28,571 nt of DNA. Source: Cudoniella acicularis. Taxonomy: Eukaryota; Ascomycota; Leotiomycetes; Helotiales; Helotiaceae. The notes under the pieces were generated by a model, which did not search any database, was not told the DNA's origin, and saw nothing but the letters and a program-made list of their open reading frames with translations. Below are positions 19,268 to 28,571 of the stretch, piece after piece. The first letter of the stretch is position 1. Each line of letters starts with the position of its first letter. Where the stretch lies: contig JAAMPI010000669.1 of assembly GCA_013054445.1 (NCBI GenBank), forward strand, positions 1 to 28,571, given 5' to 3'. Both the position numbers and the translations under genes were made by a program.

Positions 19268-20733
19268 TTAGTGAGAGATTGAAAGTAACCCGCGGAGCCA
19301 AGTCTTGATGCCTCCGGCCTTTTGTTCTTTCTTCTTCTTATTTTGCACGTGCATGGCGTAGATTTTGTGCACCATATCCTTCAGCTCCTCGATGCTAACG
19401 CCCTTCTCTTCTATTGGTTCAACTTTTATTCCTCCTCTAATCGTGGAAGGCTCTTCAGTGTCGGGGTAGAGATCGGGGCCATAGTATCGATCGGCCAGCG
19501 ATGGACGATGTTGTCCGCTCTGAGGTTGTATGGTAGCTCCTACTGCTGCGTACGGCTGAAAATTCCCAGCATTCCCATATCCAGGGACACCTTGATGTGA
19601 GTCTTGAACACTGTTTTCAGTGTACTGATGTTCGTAAGAATTTTGGGCGGCCATACCCGTGTCGTCAAATCCTGGCCATTGGTTCATATTCGCGGCGGGA
19701 AATGCACTGGACGCATCTGTTGCTGGCATGAAACCATACGAAGATTCGGAAGTCATGTTGAAGTTTTGCGTGTTCATTTGCGAAGGCACCGAAGTTGGGT
19801 GACGAAATCCTACTTGATAGCCAACTACGGGGTCGGTTGCTGCGCGACGAAGATTGACACCTTGATCGTAGCTTGTTGGAGGATTGAAGCCCCCCGGAGG
19901 AGCGTTGTAGTTAGATGCCCAGGCACCCGTGCTGGAAACATTTGCACTCGCGGAGGATGTGAAAGGTGAATCGGGTGAGTTGACATACGAGTCAGTTGTT
20001 GAGGAATGCTGATTGTTCGAGCTCGATACCGATGAATTTTCCACTTTTGTGCTGAAGATTATTTGGACAAAGAGCAGGATCACACTATGCATCATTAGCG
20101 ACATGATATTATTTAGCAGCCGGTCTATCATACCTTTTGGCGATTGGCCTTATGCTCCTCACACGCCATTCCACGATTTTTGGCAACTCGCTTCTTCTCC
20201 TCTGGGCTGAATTTTCTTCTGGTCCTCTTGCCCTTGGATGAGCCTCCAGCTGGCTTTGCAAGTGGTTTGGATTGGTTGCGGTCAGCCATTGCTGGCCCTC
20301 CCATGTCCTCGGATTGGTAGGACATGTTCACCAAATTTTGGTGAACTCCACTGCCTAGATTTCGACTCAAGCTAGATGTGGGGCTCCGCTGTGGGACTTG
20401 TGCACCAGGTTGTCGATAGTTTGCCGCACTCGCTGCTGCCATCATTCTCTCTTCTGTCGACTCAACAAGAGGATAATGTGCGTGTAATCTCTTCGCTAAA
20501 TCGTCAGAACGCCGTGGTGGATTCCAATCGAAGTCGAGATATCCATTTTCGTTTCGTTTATTAATTATCTGAATCATGTTCGGACATGTTGTATGACAGA
20601 TTGAGCATTCTTCTTGCGAACCGGCTAGGATCCCAGAATAGTGGTGGCTTTCCATCTTGAGAGGACTGAGATCAGTGTGTCTTCTGATGCTGTTGACTGC
20701 CTTAGCCGAGCTTTGAGAGTGGAAACCGGACAT
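19268..20733 (-). CDS. putative basic, disordered nuclear protein; two exons whose frame does not close
   Basis: Exon 1 (20733..20134) encodes a CSICHTTC cluster, a region with FDWNPPRR, and a basic block RTRRKFSPEEKKRVAKNRG followed by ACEEHKANRQK. A basic block plus CxxH-like patch of this kind is seen in poorly characterised fungal regulators. The obvious intron is 20133..20052 (82 nt, GTATGA...CTAATG...CTTCAG). Exon 2 (to 19268) is Asn/Ser/Gln/Pro-rich and ends with a charged helix (VHKIYAMHVQNKKKK). Joining them leaves exon 2 two nucleotides out of phase and would stop after about 20 residues. A less likely donor inside GCGT|GTGAGG with acceptor AAAAG keeps the frame but deletes the conserved-looking block. 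A TATA box lies only about 25 bp upstream of the first ATG, so Met27 (20655) may be the true start. Either a recent lesion or atypical splicing is possible. Confidence 0.5.
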
Positions 20734-20754
20734 CGATTGATTTGGATTCAGCTC

Positions 20755-20762
20755 TTATATAG
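20755..20762 (-). promoter_or_regulatory. TATA box near the start of the 19268-20733 gene
   Basis: CTATATAA on the minus strand lies about 22-29 bp upstream of the first ATG. That is too close for a 5' leader and argues for a downstream start at 20655. Confidence 0.4.
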
Positions 20763-20769
20763 AGAAGTG

Positions 20770-22394
20770 GTCTGTCAAGAAATCGCTTTGGATCTCGTTT
20801 TGGTGGGCTGAGCGATGTATGGGGTTAAACCGCCTGACTCCGTCTCGGAGAGCGACCGGTGGATGAGCGTTGAGAAAAGCCTCCTCGTGATGAAGTCAGA
20901 TCTCGAACTCAGCGATGTTAAACCTAAGCACCAAGGGTCGATTATTTCTACAGCCGATAAGCATGCCTTTCTAACAGGTACGCGATGTTTGTCCCGCATA
21001 TTCAGAGATTAGAGAGGGGGCCAAATATCTGGCACCTTGTCCATAGGTGCCTAGCAGCATGCTTGGGTAAGGGGTTTCCATGCGCACAAATGGAAGGAAT
21101 TGGCGTCGACCCATGCTCACAGAACGTTCGAATGTCGTGGTTACAGGGTTCTCTCCGCACACCGCGGTGCAGACCGCGGAGTCGGAGACCTGAAACTGAG
21201 GCTCTGGGCTAACATCCAGAGATTGCACCTTGAAGCAGTCGACTTTTGGACTCCACAGATCGAAAAGGGAATAATACGGTCGCAATCTCCGAGTATTCTT
21301 GCTGCGTCTGACTTCCTGCATAAATTTTCTTATGCGCTAAAGCCTGATCGGACAACAGAGCGTAAGGCTGTCGTCTAATATTGAACTTTCATTCCCCACT
21401 TGACTCACAAGTGTGCGGTCTCTGGCCACAGTGCTGCATGCAGATTTTCTTGCGAAGGTTGGGCATCCTCCGGAGAACCTACCCGGTTGGGACCAGTGAA
21501 GCATCTAATTTGAAGAGACTGTCCTATCAGAGACCTTTTTTGCGGCTCTGCGGCCCTCCATTGCAACAAGGCTGTGATGAAATCTTGGGGGCCGCGCACC
21601 GCACGGACTCGCCGTCTTCCCAACAGCCCCCAATCCATTGCTGTTTTTGAAACTATTGGTTGAATTCTTCATGAAGGATTGAAAATGACGCCAGGTTTAT
21701 GCAAATAAACTTTCTCATCTGCTTTCTCCTCTTTGCGATAAGCACAGGTCACTGTTGTCAACCTTACGAGTAGAGGCTAGAGCCTAGCGAGCTGCGAGTC
21801 GAGTCTTTGCCGCAAGCAAAGGAGCCTTAAATTCTCCAGAGGAAATATATTTTAGGCTTATCTTAATTATTAACGTTGAATACGGAAGGTTGAAAGAAGT
21901 TCGGGTAATATTTTAGAGCTTTGGGGTCCAGGATTTGTTCTCTATTTGGAAGTTTACGCTCTATTCCAAGCGGGTCAAGCATTTCGGAAAGTTAGCGGCC
22001 CGCTTTAGTGAGGCTGAGATTGTGCCTCCTGAAAGAATGCTTCATCGAGGAGCAACAGGGTTCCCGGTGAGCGGAGTCGGACTCGTTCCCGGTACCTGCG
22101 TCTTCCTTTCAACCACGTTGAACAAGAACTATCACTTTATTCTCCGAAGACTCAGAAGAGATCTTTTTCATTGTCATGGACCTGCATGCGGTGACGGAAC
22201 TCGTGATACCAGGCTCGAGCCCTATGCAAGGTACGCAGGCGGCAGGCACGGCCGCTCTCAAATAATAGAAAAGGGGAAGTCACCCCCTTCATCTAACTCT
22301 ACTCTACATCTTAATCATCCAGTCCTTTCTCTCAACACACATTCGTTTTATTTGTGCTCGCAATAAATCACTCGCTTACTCCGTTCAATTCATC
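20770..22394. other. long intergenic stretch without a recognised gene
   Basis: Several frames of 65-145 codons occur but none has a domain or splice-consistent extension. A small palindrome-rich patch (CACCGCGGTGCAGACCGCGG) lies at about 21160-21180. The last ~150 bp are the pyrimidine-rich promoter and leader of the next gene. Confidence 0.5.
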
Positions 22395-23775
22395 ATGGTG
22401 TATTATCTTGGTCCTTGGGTCATTCCAGTAAATCCAGCCAAATGCCTTGCCGCAAACCAAAGCGTCATCTGCAACTTTGCACTCTACAATAATGCAACGA
22501 CTCTCACTGATGCACAGAAGCTTGTCCCAAACGACGATATCACAGGCGCAACTGCAGGTACAGCTTACTTCATTTGTCAACCAAGCTAATGAATCTCTCA
22601 GATTGTGAAAGCCTTCATCGCAGGCGCCATTATTGCCGTCATTCTATCTTTTCTCCTCTTTTTGGACAAACTAAAGGTGCACTGGTACAACCAGAGGAGA
22701 GGCAGAGAGGCTGTGAAAGAGTACACGTTCTATCTCAAGGCAGTTAACACAGTCGAAAATATCATGCATGTCAACAGCGATCAACAACTCGTCACCAGTG
22801 TCGCCCTGCTTTTCGCAATCAACCACCAAGCCTGCGAGATCACAGCATACCACTACAACCTCGCCTGCACCATGCTTCTCATGGGCATCATCACCCACCT
22901 CAACACACTGATTAGCATTCCCGATTTTCTGTACAAGGGTAAGGCAGTAGCTGCCTATAGATGCTTCGGGATCGCCTGCCAGACAGTAATCTCTGGCATC
23001 GTCTTCTCGGCTCGGCACTCCAAAACATGGCCCGCAAAGGCCCAGTCCCTCGCTATTCTTCCCGCAGCCTGCTTCGAGAACATGAACGCAACAGACGGCC
23101 TCGGCTTCAGCGACTTCGTCACCTTCGCTCAGAACGTCACTGCCGGCAGCACGGCAAACACCACTGCCAACACGACCCAAATACTGAACAACATCAACGT
23201 TATTACTTCAGCCGAAGCCGGGATGGGCGAATACGCTACGCTCGTCACGTTCATGTTCCTCGCACTTCTCGTTTTGCTCTTCGACTACGCTGAGAACAAA
23301 TTGGGTAAGAAGGATAAGAAGCATGTGCTCATACATCCCATATCCCTGCGATGGAGCACCATCATTTTCTCCGCCATAAGCATTCTTGCTAGCTCCATCA
23401 TCATTGGCATCTCGTACAAGAGGTACAACTCCTTGAGAGATGGGATGGAGATTCCAGCGTGGTACGATGCTGGATCTGAGGATGCGTGGACATACTCGCA
23501 GATCCTGCCAATCTTGCTCATGGGTAGTGGATCGATTGCTGCGTTGAAGGCTATGACTGGTAGGTTCCAATCTCTCAATTTGTGTTTGCTTTCGTGAGTT
23601 TTTTTGGTGAATAGTCAACTAATAATATATGTGTACAACAGAGGCTTTTGGCGGTATCAAAACTCAACGCTTCGAAGACCATATGGAAAAGGTGTTGAAT
23701 GGGGCAGAGAAAGCATATTCCGACGCGGGAAGTGTTGAATACAACGGCAGCCCTCTCGTACCTCAAACCGCCTAA
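22395..23775 (+). CDS. multi-pass integral membrane protein, three exons
   Basis: Exon 1 is 22395..22557, exon 2 is 22612..23559 and exon 3 is 23642..23775, giving 414 residues. Intron 2 (GTAGGT...ACAACAG, 82 nt) fits exactly. For intron 1 (donor GTACAG, branch GCTAATG) the nearest acceptor CTCAG at 22601 breaks the frame, and only the later AAAG at 22611 closes it. The N-terminal ~54 residues hold two Cys and NQS/NAT sequons and look extracytosolic. Hydrophobic segments follow at about 55-73, 114-124, 138-157, 172-186 and 264-280, and two more near IIFSAISILASSIIIGI and ILPILLMGSGSIAAL. A Ser/Thr/Asn-rich loop with NVT, NTT and NTT sits before the fifth. The HVNSDQQLVTSVALL...YHYNLACTM...THLNTL pattern matches, from memory, a common unnamed family of fungal plasma-membrane proteins. 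Function is unknown. Confidence 0.75.
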
Positions 23776-24065
23776 ATTTATTGGTTGTTATTAGGAAAGA
23801 CTTCCTGTGCTTACGCTGCACTTGAACTTTGTCGGCCGCCGGAATTTGACAAAGTTTGCTTCCACCCAACGATAGCGCGCGATATACAAAAAGCTGGATA
23901 ATGTCAATAAGTCGACGGTTGAAATAGCTGCTCTTCAGCCATTACCATTGAATGAGCATTGATGTCAATGAGTTGATGGGTTGGAGGGTCTCTGCTTTCG
24001 TTCGTCCGATTTTCGGGTAATTGTTGATGTCAAGGATCAAGGATATGTCTTGAGAGCGGCATATC
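23776..24065. other. intergenic spacer
   Basis: This is the 3' flank of the membrane-protein gene. No feature was recognised. Confidence 0.5.
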
Positions 24066-24484
24066 TTTCTTACTGTCTTTACCTGTATTTCAATAATTTA
24101 AGTCATGATATATGTATAATAAAAGTAATATAGAGTCTTCTCTCATGCTTCCGGATATGGTGTTGGTTTCGCGAAGTACTCAGCTCTGTTTCTTACTTTC
24201 TTACCGTCTTTAGCAGATTTTAATCACTTAAGACATGTTATACTGCTATACTGCGTAAATGTATAAACAAAGCCATATACGGTTCTTTCTAAGGATTTCA
24301 TGCTGTGGATATGGCATTGCTTTCGCCATGTAGCACCCTTTGTTTCTTACTTCCTTACCGTCTTTACGAAGTCCTAGCTTTCAGTCATTCAACTGATGAT
24401 ACATGCATAACAATAGTAGTATGGAGGTTTGTCTCATGATTTCAGGCTTCTGGATAAGATGTTGGTCTCACGAAGTACCGATGT
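24066..24484. repeat. three-unit degenerate tandem repeat carrying copies of a gene's 3' end
   Basis: Units start with TTTCTTACT(T)..CTTACCGTCTTTA at 24066, 24188 and 24342 and end around ..GATATGGTGTTGGTTTCGCGAAGTA. On the minus strand unit 1 reads EYFAKPTPYPEA then stop, unit 3 reads RYFVRPTSYPEA then stop (the end of the frame at 24442-24719), and unit 2 reads CYMAKAMPYPQHE without the stop. The duplicated unit is thus the last ~12 codons of a gene plus about 100 bp of 3' flank. Confidence 0.7.
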
Positions 24485-24719
24485 ACATTTGCATCAAACT
24501 CCCTAGCTGACATAAGCGCTTCGCCGCTTCCAAATACTTGCTCAGGGGAAAATGTGAGAAAAGGCATGACGTACCTTGTACCAGCGTACAAGTATACGGG
24601 TTCGGCAAGTTGATTTGTCCTGTTGGACAAAGTATTACAAAGTTGTTGGCTTACACGATTCATGAAGTTGCTTGAGCTACCGTACTCTAAGGGACCTCGT
24701 TTACGATGTGAAATTTTCT
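24442..24719 (-). pseudogene. C-terminal remnant of an unrecognised protein
   Basis: A frame of about 92 codons opens after a TAG at 24720 and ends at the TGA at 24442. Its composition is protein-like (LAEPVYLYAGTRYVMPFL, then FSPEQVFGSGEALMSAREFD, then YFVRPTSYPEA). Upstream on the same strand a neighbouring frame gives GVIKFNKALLAYHNPLENF, suggesting an older reading frame cut by an indel. Nothing further upstream is recognisable. I cannot name the family. The repeated 3' end in the adjacent tandem array supports this having been a real gene. Confidence 0.45.
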
Positions 24720-25158
24720 AGAGGATTATGATACGCAAGGAGTGCTTTGTTGAACTTTATTACTCCGCAAATAGAAGTCGTGGCGATTTACCACTTTCAG
24801 ATTTCTAAATCGAGGTAACGAGGTTGGGATTTTACGGAGATGCTCAGCAAATGAGTGAAGCGTGCATTACACCCAGGCCACCAGTTCGCATCAAAACAGG
24901 GTCCAAACAAATCATCTCGTCCCAACACCCCGACCAACGTTATAAGACAGTACCCCTAGTATGTCAATGCAAGCGATATCGAATTCAAAGTCATGCAAAC
25001 TAAAAATATACCAACTTAACTGAGCACGGTGTTTGTTGGTTAACCGGGTTTGCCGTCTGACAGCGAATACGCTTTGCCCCTTGCCGATTAGCGAACTTGA
25101 CAGAAATTGAAATCGACAAGAGGCCTTCAGGAGTTTAGAGGTGTATGCTCTTATTTGA
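24720..25158. other. intergenic, no recognised gene
   Basis: This may hold decayed upstream sequence of the minus-strand remnant. Nothing else was recognised. Confidence 0.4.
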
Positions 25159-26214
25159 TTGGTCGAGAAAACGATCGCATATAGGGGGGTGCATCACGTG
25201 CGAACGGGGTCCGAGCGCGATTTGGATACCCGGCCTCCGGCTTCCGACTCTCCGCTGCCCAATATCATTTACACACTGGTTTCGCTGTCGTCACATTCTC
25301 AATTCTTTATCTCTACTACTCCACATTCAACACGGAGATCGCTCCGCATCAGACCAAATTCATACTCCCCGCACAGTCACTTGTGCGCGTTTCCTTTCGA
25401 CAGTCCACAGGACCACATCCGCTATATATCGCATATATTCGCAACACCCTGCTGTTCCTCTTGCCAACCCCACCAACTGTTACACAGCAGCGTGCCTTCG
25501 ACCCTCAATGCTGCAGCATTGCAGCAACCTTCCTCGCCTGAACTAAGACAACGAGATAATATGCGGCACAAGGGATATATCAGACCACCTGCCAGGCCCG
25601 ACACAAGCGGATACAACTTTCCCAAGGTGCTGACTGCTGAGATGGAAAATCGACAGCGGATGGGTGCCTATCTGCCGGTCCGGGCCGACAGCGACGGTAC
25701 AGTTGCAACGCGGAACGCAAATGAGGTCGTGAATCTCGGCATACAACACTGCCAATGCGGCGTTAAAAGTGCAAAAAAGATCCGGCTGCTACGGTAGTAG
25801 CATGCCTTCCATATGGCACGTAATATTGGCAGAAGCCCTGGGCGTGAAACATACCGTGGGAAATCTGCAAGACGATGGGCGGACGCTTCGGTCTCGATTG
25901 GAGGAGTCTGTTCCACGTCTGCAGTGAGACCAGAAGGGAAAGTCGGCAAAAGCCCAACAGGCGTTGCAACACGAGCCAGCGCTCGAGGTGGTTGCGCTCG
26001 TCGTCTTCTGCGGGGAACAGCCCTCAGTAGTGGGCACCAGCTTCAGCACCAGCACCACAAAATGGAATTATGTGACAATCACCGGGTGCCACTGGGTGGC
26101 AGCGCAGTGCATAAATCGCCTGTGATCAGTGTGATGGAGGCCTGGCTAATGCTGGCTGGAACTGCTTTCGTCGCTTTCCAGCGATCTTTGATCTCGAAAC
26201 GGCGTCAGACATCA
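25159..26214. other. GC-richer block with long open frames on both strands, coding strand unresolved
   Basis: Plus frames 25159-25797 and 25813-26517 and several overlapping minus frames are all open, as happens in GC-rich DNA with few stop codons. None shows a domain I recognise. Possible pieces are a plus frame from the ATG at 25561 (MRHKGYIRPPARPDTSGYNF) and a Cys/Thr-rich minus frame at 26058-25789 (TTSATTSSAGSCCNACWAF). The stretch 25425-25445 holds TATATA-like DNA that could be a promoter. Confidence 0.3.
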
Positions 26215-26532
26215 TCAGATCCCTGTGCGACCGCTGCATATCATCCTTGCCGTGCTTACCCATTGCGCTGGCGTTGGTTCGGGTGGGACAGCCGGCCCGG
26301 ACATTCCCCTGACTTGTGTGATTTCCTCCCCCCGTGCTCCCTCCGTGGAGGCTGTGCCTGGCCGAAGAGGGTGCCGAACGACACCGAAAAGCCCCAGGGC
26401 AAAAAGTGCAAAAAGCATTTTTCTTCTGCACCGGCAGCCTCCCGTGACGCATCCGCCCTCCATGTAGGGCTGTTCTGGTGGCTGCATCGGCCGGTTGTAC
26501 GTAGGATCGAGAATTGAACTTAGCTTCTTCAA
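26215..26532 (-). CDS. candidate first exon of a type II membrane protein
   Basis: The minus frame starts MKKLSSILDPTYNRP, continues with a Pro-rich stretch, a CVTGGCRCRR cluster and a short hydrophobic segment (MLFALFALGLFGVV, residues 39-52). This order of basic start, P/Y-rich cytosolic part, basic stop-transfer and helix is typical of fungal single-pass proteins. A good donor GTAAGC lies at 26259-26258, directly after Trp91 in phase 0, so the exon would be 26532..26260 and the gene would continue leftward. I could not find a convincing second exon. The overlapping plus-strand frame is the main alternative. Confidence 0.3.
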   Translation of the reverse strand: MKKLSSILDPTYNRPMQPPEQPYMEGGCVTGGCRCRRKMLFALFALGLFGVVRHPLRPGTASTEGARGEEITQVRGMSGPAVPPEPTPAQWVSTARMICSGRTGI

Positions 26533-26757
26533 GCGGTGTCAATGAATTGGCTGCCCTTCAGCGCATTCATTTTGATAGCCGCCATGCACTCGCCCTCCGC
26601 ACGCAGCTTGGCCCTGGCACTGCCAGCAGGCCACTGCACAGACTGTTGCCTTTTGGTGTATCTTATGGATGATATGGCTTGACCAACCCATCTGCCTTCT
26701 TTTGTTTTGCTAATCCGTTTCTTCACTTGAAGCTCGCGACCCTCTTAACCTTCGATA

Positions 26758-26844
26758 ATGAACACATTTTGGAAATCTATCAACACAGTACCTTTTCATG
26801 ACGTTCCAAAGTATGCCAAAAGATTGGGCTACCCACAAGGCTGA
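26758..26844 (+). promoter_or_regulatory. upstream ORF overlapping the Clr5-gene start
   Basis: A 28-codon frame (ATG at 26758, TGA at 26842-26844) begins 55 bp before the main ATG at 26813 and ends inside the main coding region in another frame. If transcribed, it would make initiation at the main ATG depend on leaky scanning. Confidence 0.4.
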
Positions 26845-28571
26845 AGTCGAACGACTTTATATTGAGGAAGGGAGAACGCTAAACGAAGTCCGAAATATTC
26901 TGAGGAGGCGACATGGCTTTGATGCATCGTAAGAAGCTATTTTCATTAATCCGTACTATGCTTATTTTCTCTCCACAGGACTCGGGCGTACCGCATGAGA
27001 TTTGAGACTTGGGAAATCCGCAAGAACAAGAGAAAAGAACGATCGAGCCATGAAAATTCTCCAGATTTGGCTACCAATTCGGGAACAGCTACTGGTCCCG
27101 ACCTCAAGATATCACTGCCTCCGGCCAGCAAGATCGACGAGGCTTTCGTGCAATATGGACCATTCATGATTCCACAGCGGCCAATGAACGCTGACGATGT
27201 TCTATCATTGATGAAAGGCCCTTCAGCTGGTTTCTACGCCTTGGAGATTTTGCTTAGAAAATGGCAACCCGGTGGTGAATATCTTGATATCCTCACGACC
27301 TATTTGCAAACCGTGAAGGACTTCGAGGGCATCATCCGCAACAGCGATGAGGGTGGACCCCTCTTATTCAAACTTATTGAAGAACGAGTGCCATCGGAAG
27401 AGCAATTCGACGTCGGCAAATTGTTACTCGAGACTCATTTTCTATCACGTCATAAACCTCAGCCTCACGATTCTCCTTGGCTTCTTGTTTGGATTGCGGC
27501 GACTCGAACCACCGAATGGGAGGATGCTAAAGAAATCCTGTACGAAGGGAACAGAGTCGCTTGTTTGGCAGGCAATCTATTTCTTGATTGTGCTTTGATT
27601 GTCATCGCTGAACAAATGCTGAAGCGTTATATCAAACAATTCAGGGCATTCAAGGTGCATAATGGACGGCTCTCCAGGTCGATGCTTGCCGATGCGGATT
27701 GGTGTCGACGGAAATATCTGCATATATTCAAAGACTCCAATTGTCTGAGAGACATGCCATTGCGCCCTCTTTTCTACAGGTACTCCCTGGAAATCATCGA
27801 GACCCAAGTAGAAATCACAGACTGCCCTCACGACGTCGATTGTATTGAACTCGCCAACGACTGCCGGCAAAAATACCTGAAGCTGACCAGCAGTCCCATG
27901 GATACACACGCAATAAGCGACGCCGTGGACGATTTGCTGAGGGATGTAGAGGAAAGCGATTGGATCGAGGATTCTACGTCGAATACGCCTGCTTTTGGAC
28001 CCATGATGCTGAGCTCAGAACCTCAAAGTGCCGTTACGAATACCTCGCAGAGTTTCTCTGCCGCAGAGTCGAGCCAAAATCATTATCTCGACGATCACCA
28101 ATGGATATCTGATCGGCTGGGAGAGAACAATATGCCAGGTCGCGATCCACGCGTTTCTAGCTCGCGAAATATCATCGAGGTTCTTATAAGGAGATGGAAA
28201 TCCCTCAAAGGGTTTAATTCCTATGTTCATTCTCTTCTGCTGAACGACGGCTCTGATATCTCCATATTCGACCCACATGACAACAACAATAACCTTTTCG
28301 ACCTTATCCGAACACAGACGCCTCAGAGTGAGCAGCTCTCGTTGACAAAAGCAGTGCTCATAGCCTTCTCAACCATCAACATTGATCTATGCTGGCGTCC
28401 CTGGACACTCAGCTGGTGGCTCTCGCTCTTCACTTCAACATCCTGGCCACAATTTCAAACAAGGCTCGATCCTGAGAAAGTACAGTTACACCTCGGGAGA
28501 GTGATGTCTGTGGCTGCGGTTGATCTCCTTGTCAATGCAACCGTCTTCCTCGTCGGCGAGCGCCTCTTACT
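26813..28571 (+). CDS. Clr5-domain protein, two exons visible (3' partial)
   Basis: Exon 1 is 26813..26928. The intron is 26929..26978 (50 nt, GTAAGA...CCACAG), and exon 2 runs from 26979 open through the window end. The junction restores a Ser codon (TC+G) inside a continuous Clr5-type domain at residues 2-55: W-x2-HKAEVERLYIEEGRTLNEV, then RRRHGFDAS, then TRAYRMRFETWEIRKN. Fungal Clr5-type domains are short helical N-terminal modules with putative DNA-binding character, named after a fission-yeast silencing factor, and occur in many filamentous-fungal proteins of unknown role. The remaining ~510 visible residues have a helical central part, an acidic Ser/Asn-rich linker (about residues 360-430) and a late hydrophobic/Trp-rich stretch (LCWRPWTLSWWLSLF). 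No NTPase motif was seen. The coding frame is intact throughout the visible part. An overlapping uORF precedes it. Confidence 0.8.

Noticed and set aside
20860..20945. 5S rRNA-like words (GATCTCGAACTCAG, CCTAAGCACC)
   Set aside because: Words are not at 5S spacing and no helix I pairing could be found. Taken as coincidence.
21935..22366. 143-codon plus-strand frame upstream of the membrane-protein gene
   Set aside because: No domain or composition typical of a protein; it overlaps the promoter and leader of the next gene.

Overview
The window is nuclear DNA from a filamentous ascomycete fungus. The signs are short spliceosomal introns (about 50-95 nt) with GT...AG ends and CTRAY-like branch sites, TATA-type promoters, and fungal families: a Clr5-type domain, a two-exon GFA/CENP-V-like enzyme, an ABCC transporter relic and an Est1-like family relic. 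A leotiomycete (Helotiales) is my best guess, but that is inference from the families, not shown by the sequence. No rRNA, tRNA, CRISPR array or complete transposon was recognised.

Layout. 1-780: 3' end of a low-complexity protein with a 48-bp tandem repeat (+). 781-2150: non-coding, with a degenerate ~185-bp tandem repeat. 2152-2998: two-exon gene for a P/Q/Y/S-rich protein (-). 3000-6770: no recognisable gene. 6777-7097 and 7376-8800: decayed pieces of an Est1-like family (+), with one internal module present four times in a row. 9170-9788: two-exon GFA-type zinc enzyme (-). 9800-11900: AT-rich and gene-free, with two diverged repeat families. 12072-12512: small Cys-rich protein resembling an Stc1 zinc domain (+). 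12796-15245: ABCC transporter pseudogene that has lost whole modules (-). 16500-16735: fragment resembling an aspartyl-protease-like protein (+). 16864-18278: membrane-protein pseudogene broken by one frameshift and two stops (-). A diverged repeat at about 16005-16170 and 18580-18780 flanks this last stretch. 19268-20733: putative basic nuclear protein whose intron does not close the frame (-). 22395-23775: three-exon multi-pass membrane protein (+). 24066-24719: 3' remnant of an unrecognised gene whose end is tandemly triplicated (-). 25159-26540: GC-rich block with open frames on both strands. 26813-28571: Clr5-domain gene running off the window (+).

The striking property is the density of decay. 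Between about 6.7 and 24.7 kb there are at least five broken genes interleaved with intact-looking small genes and diverged local repeats, as expected of an accessory, fast-turnover genomic compartment. No operon-like or obvious cluster logic links the genes. The intact-looking loci are 2152-2998, 9170-9788, 12072-12512, 22395-23775 and 26813-28571.
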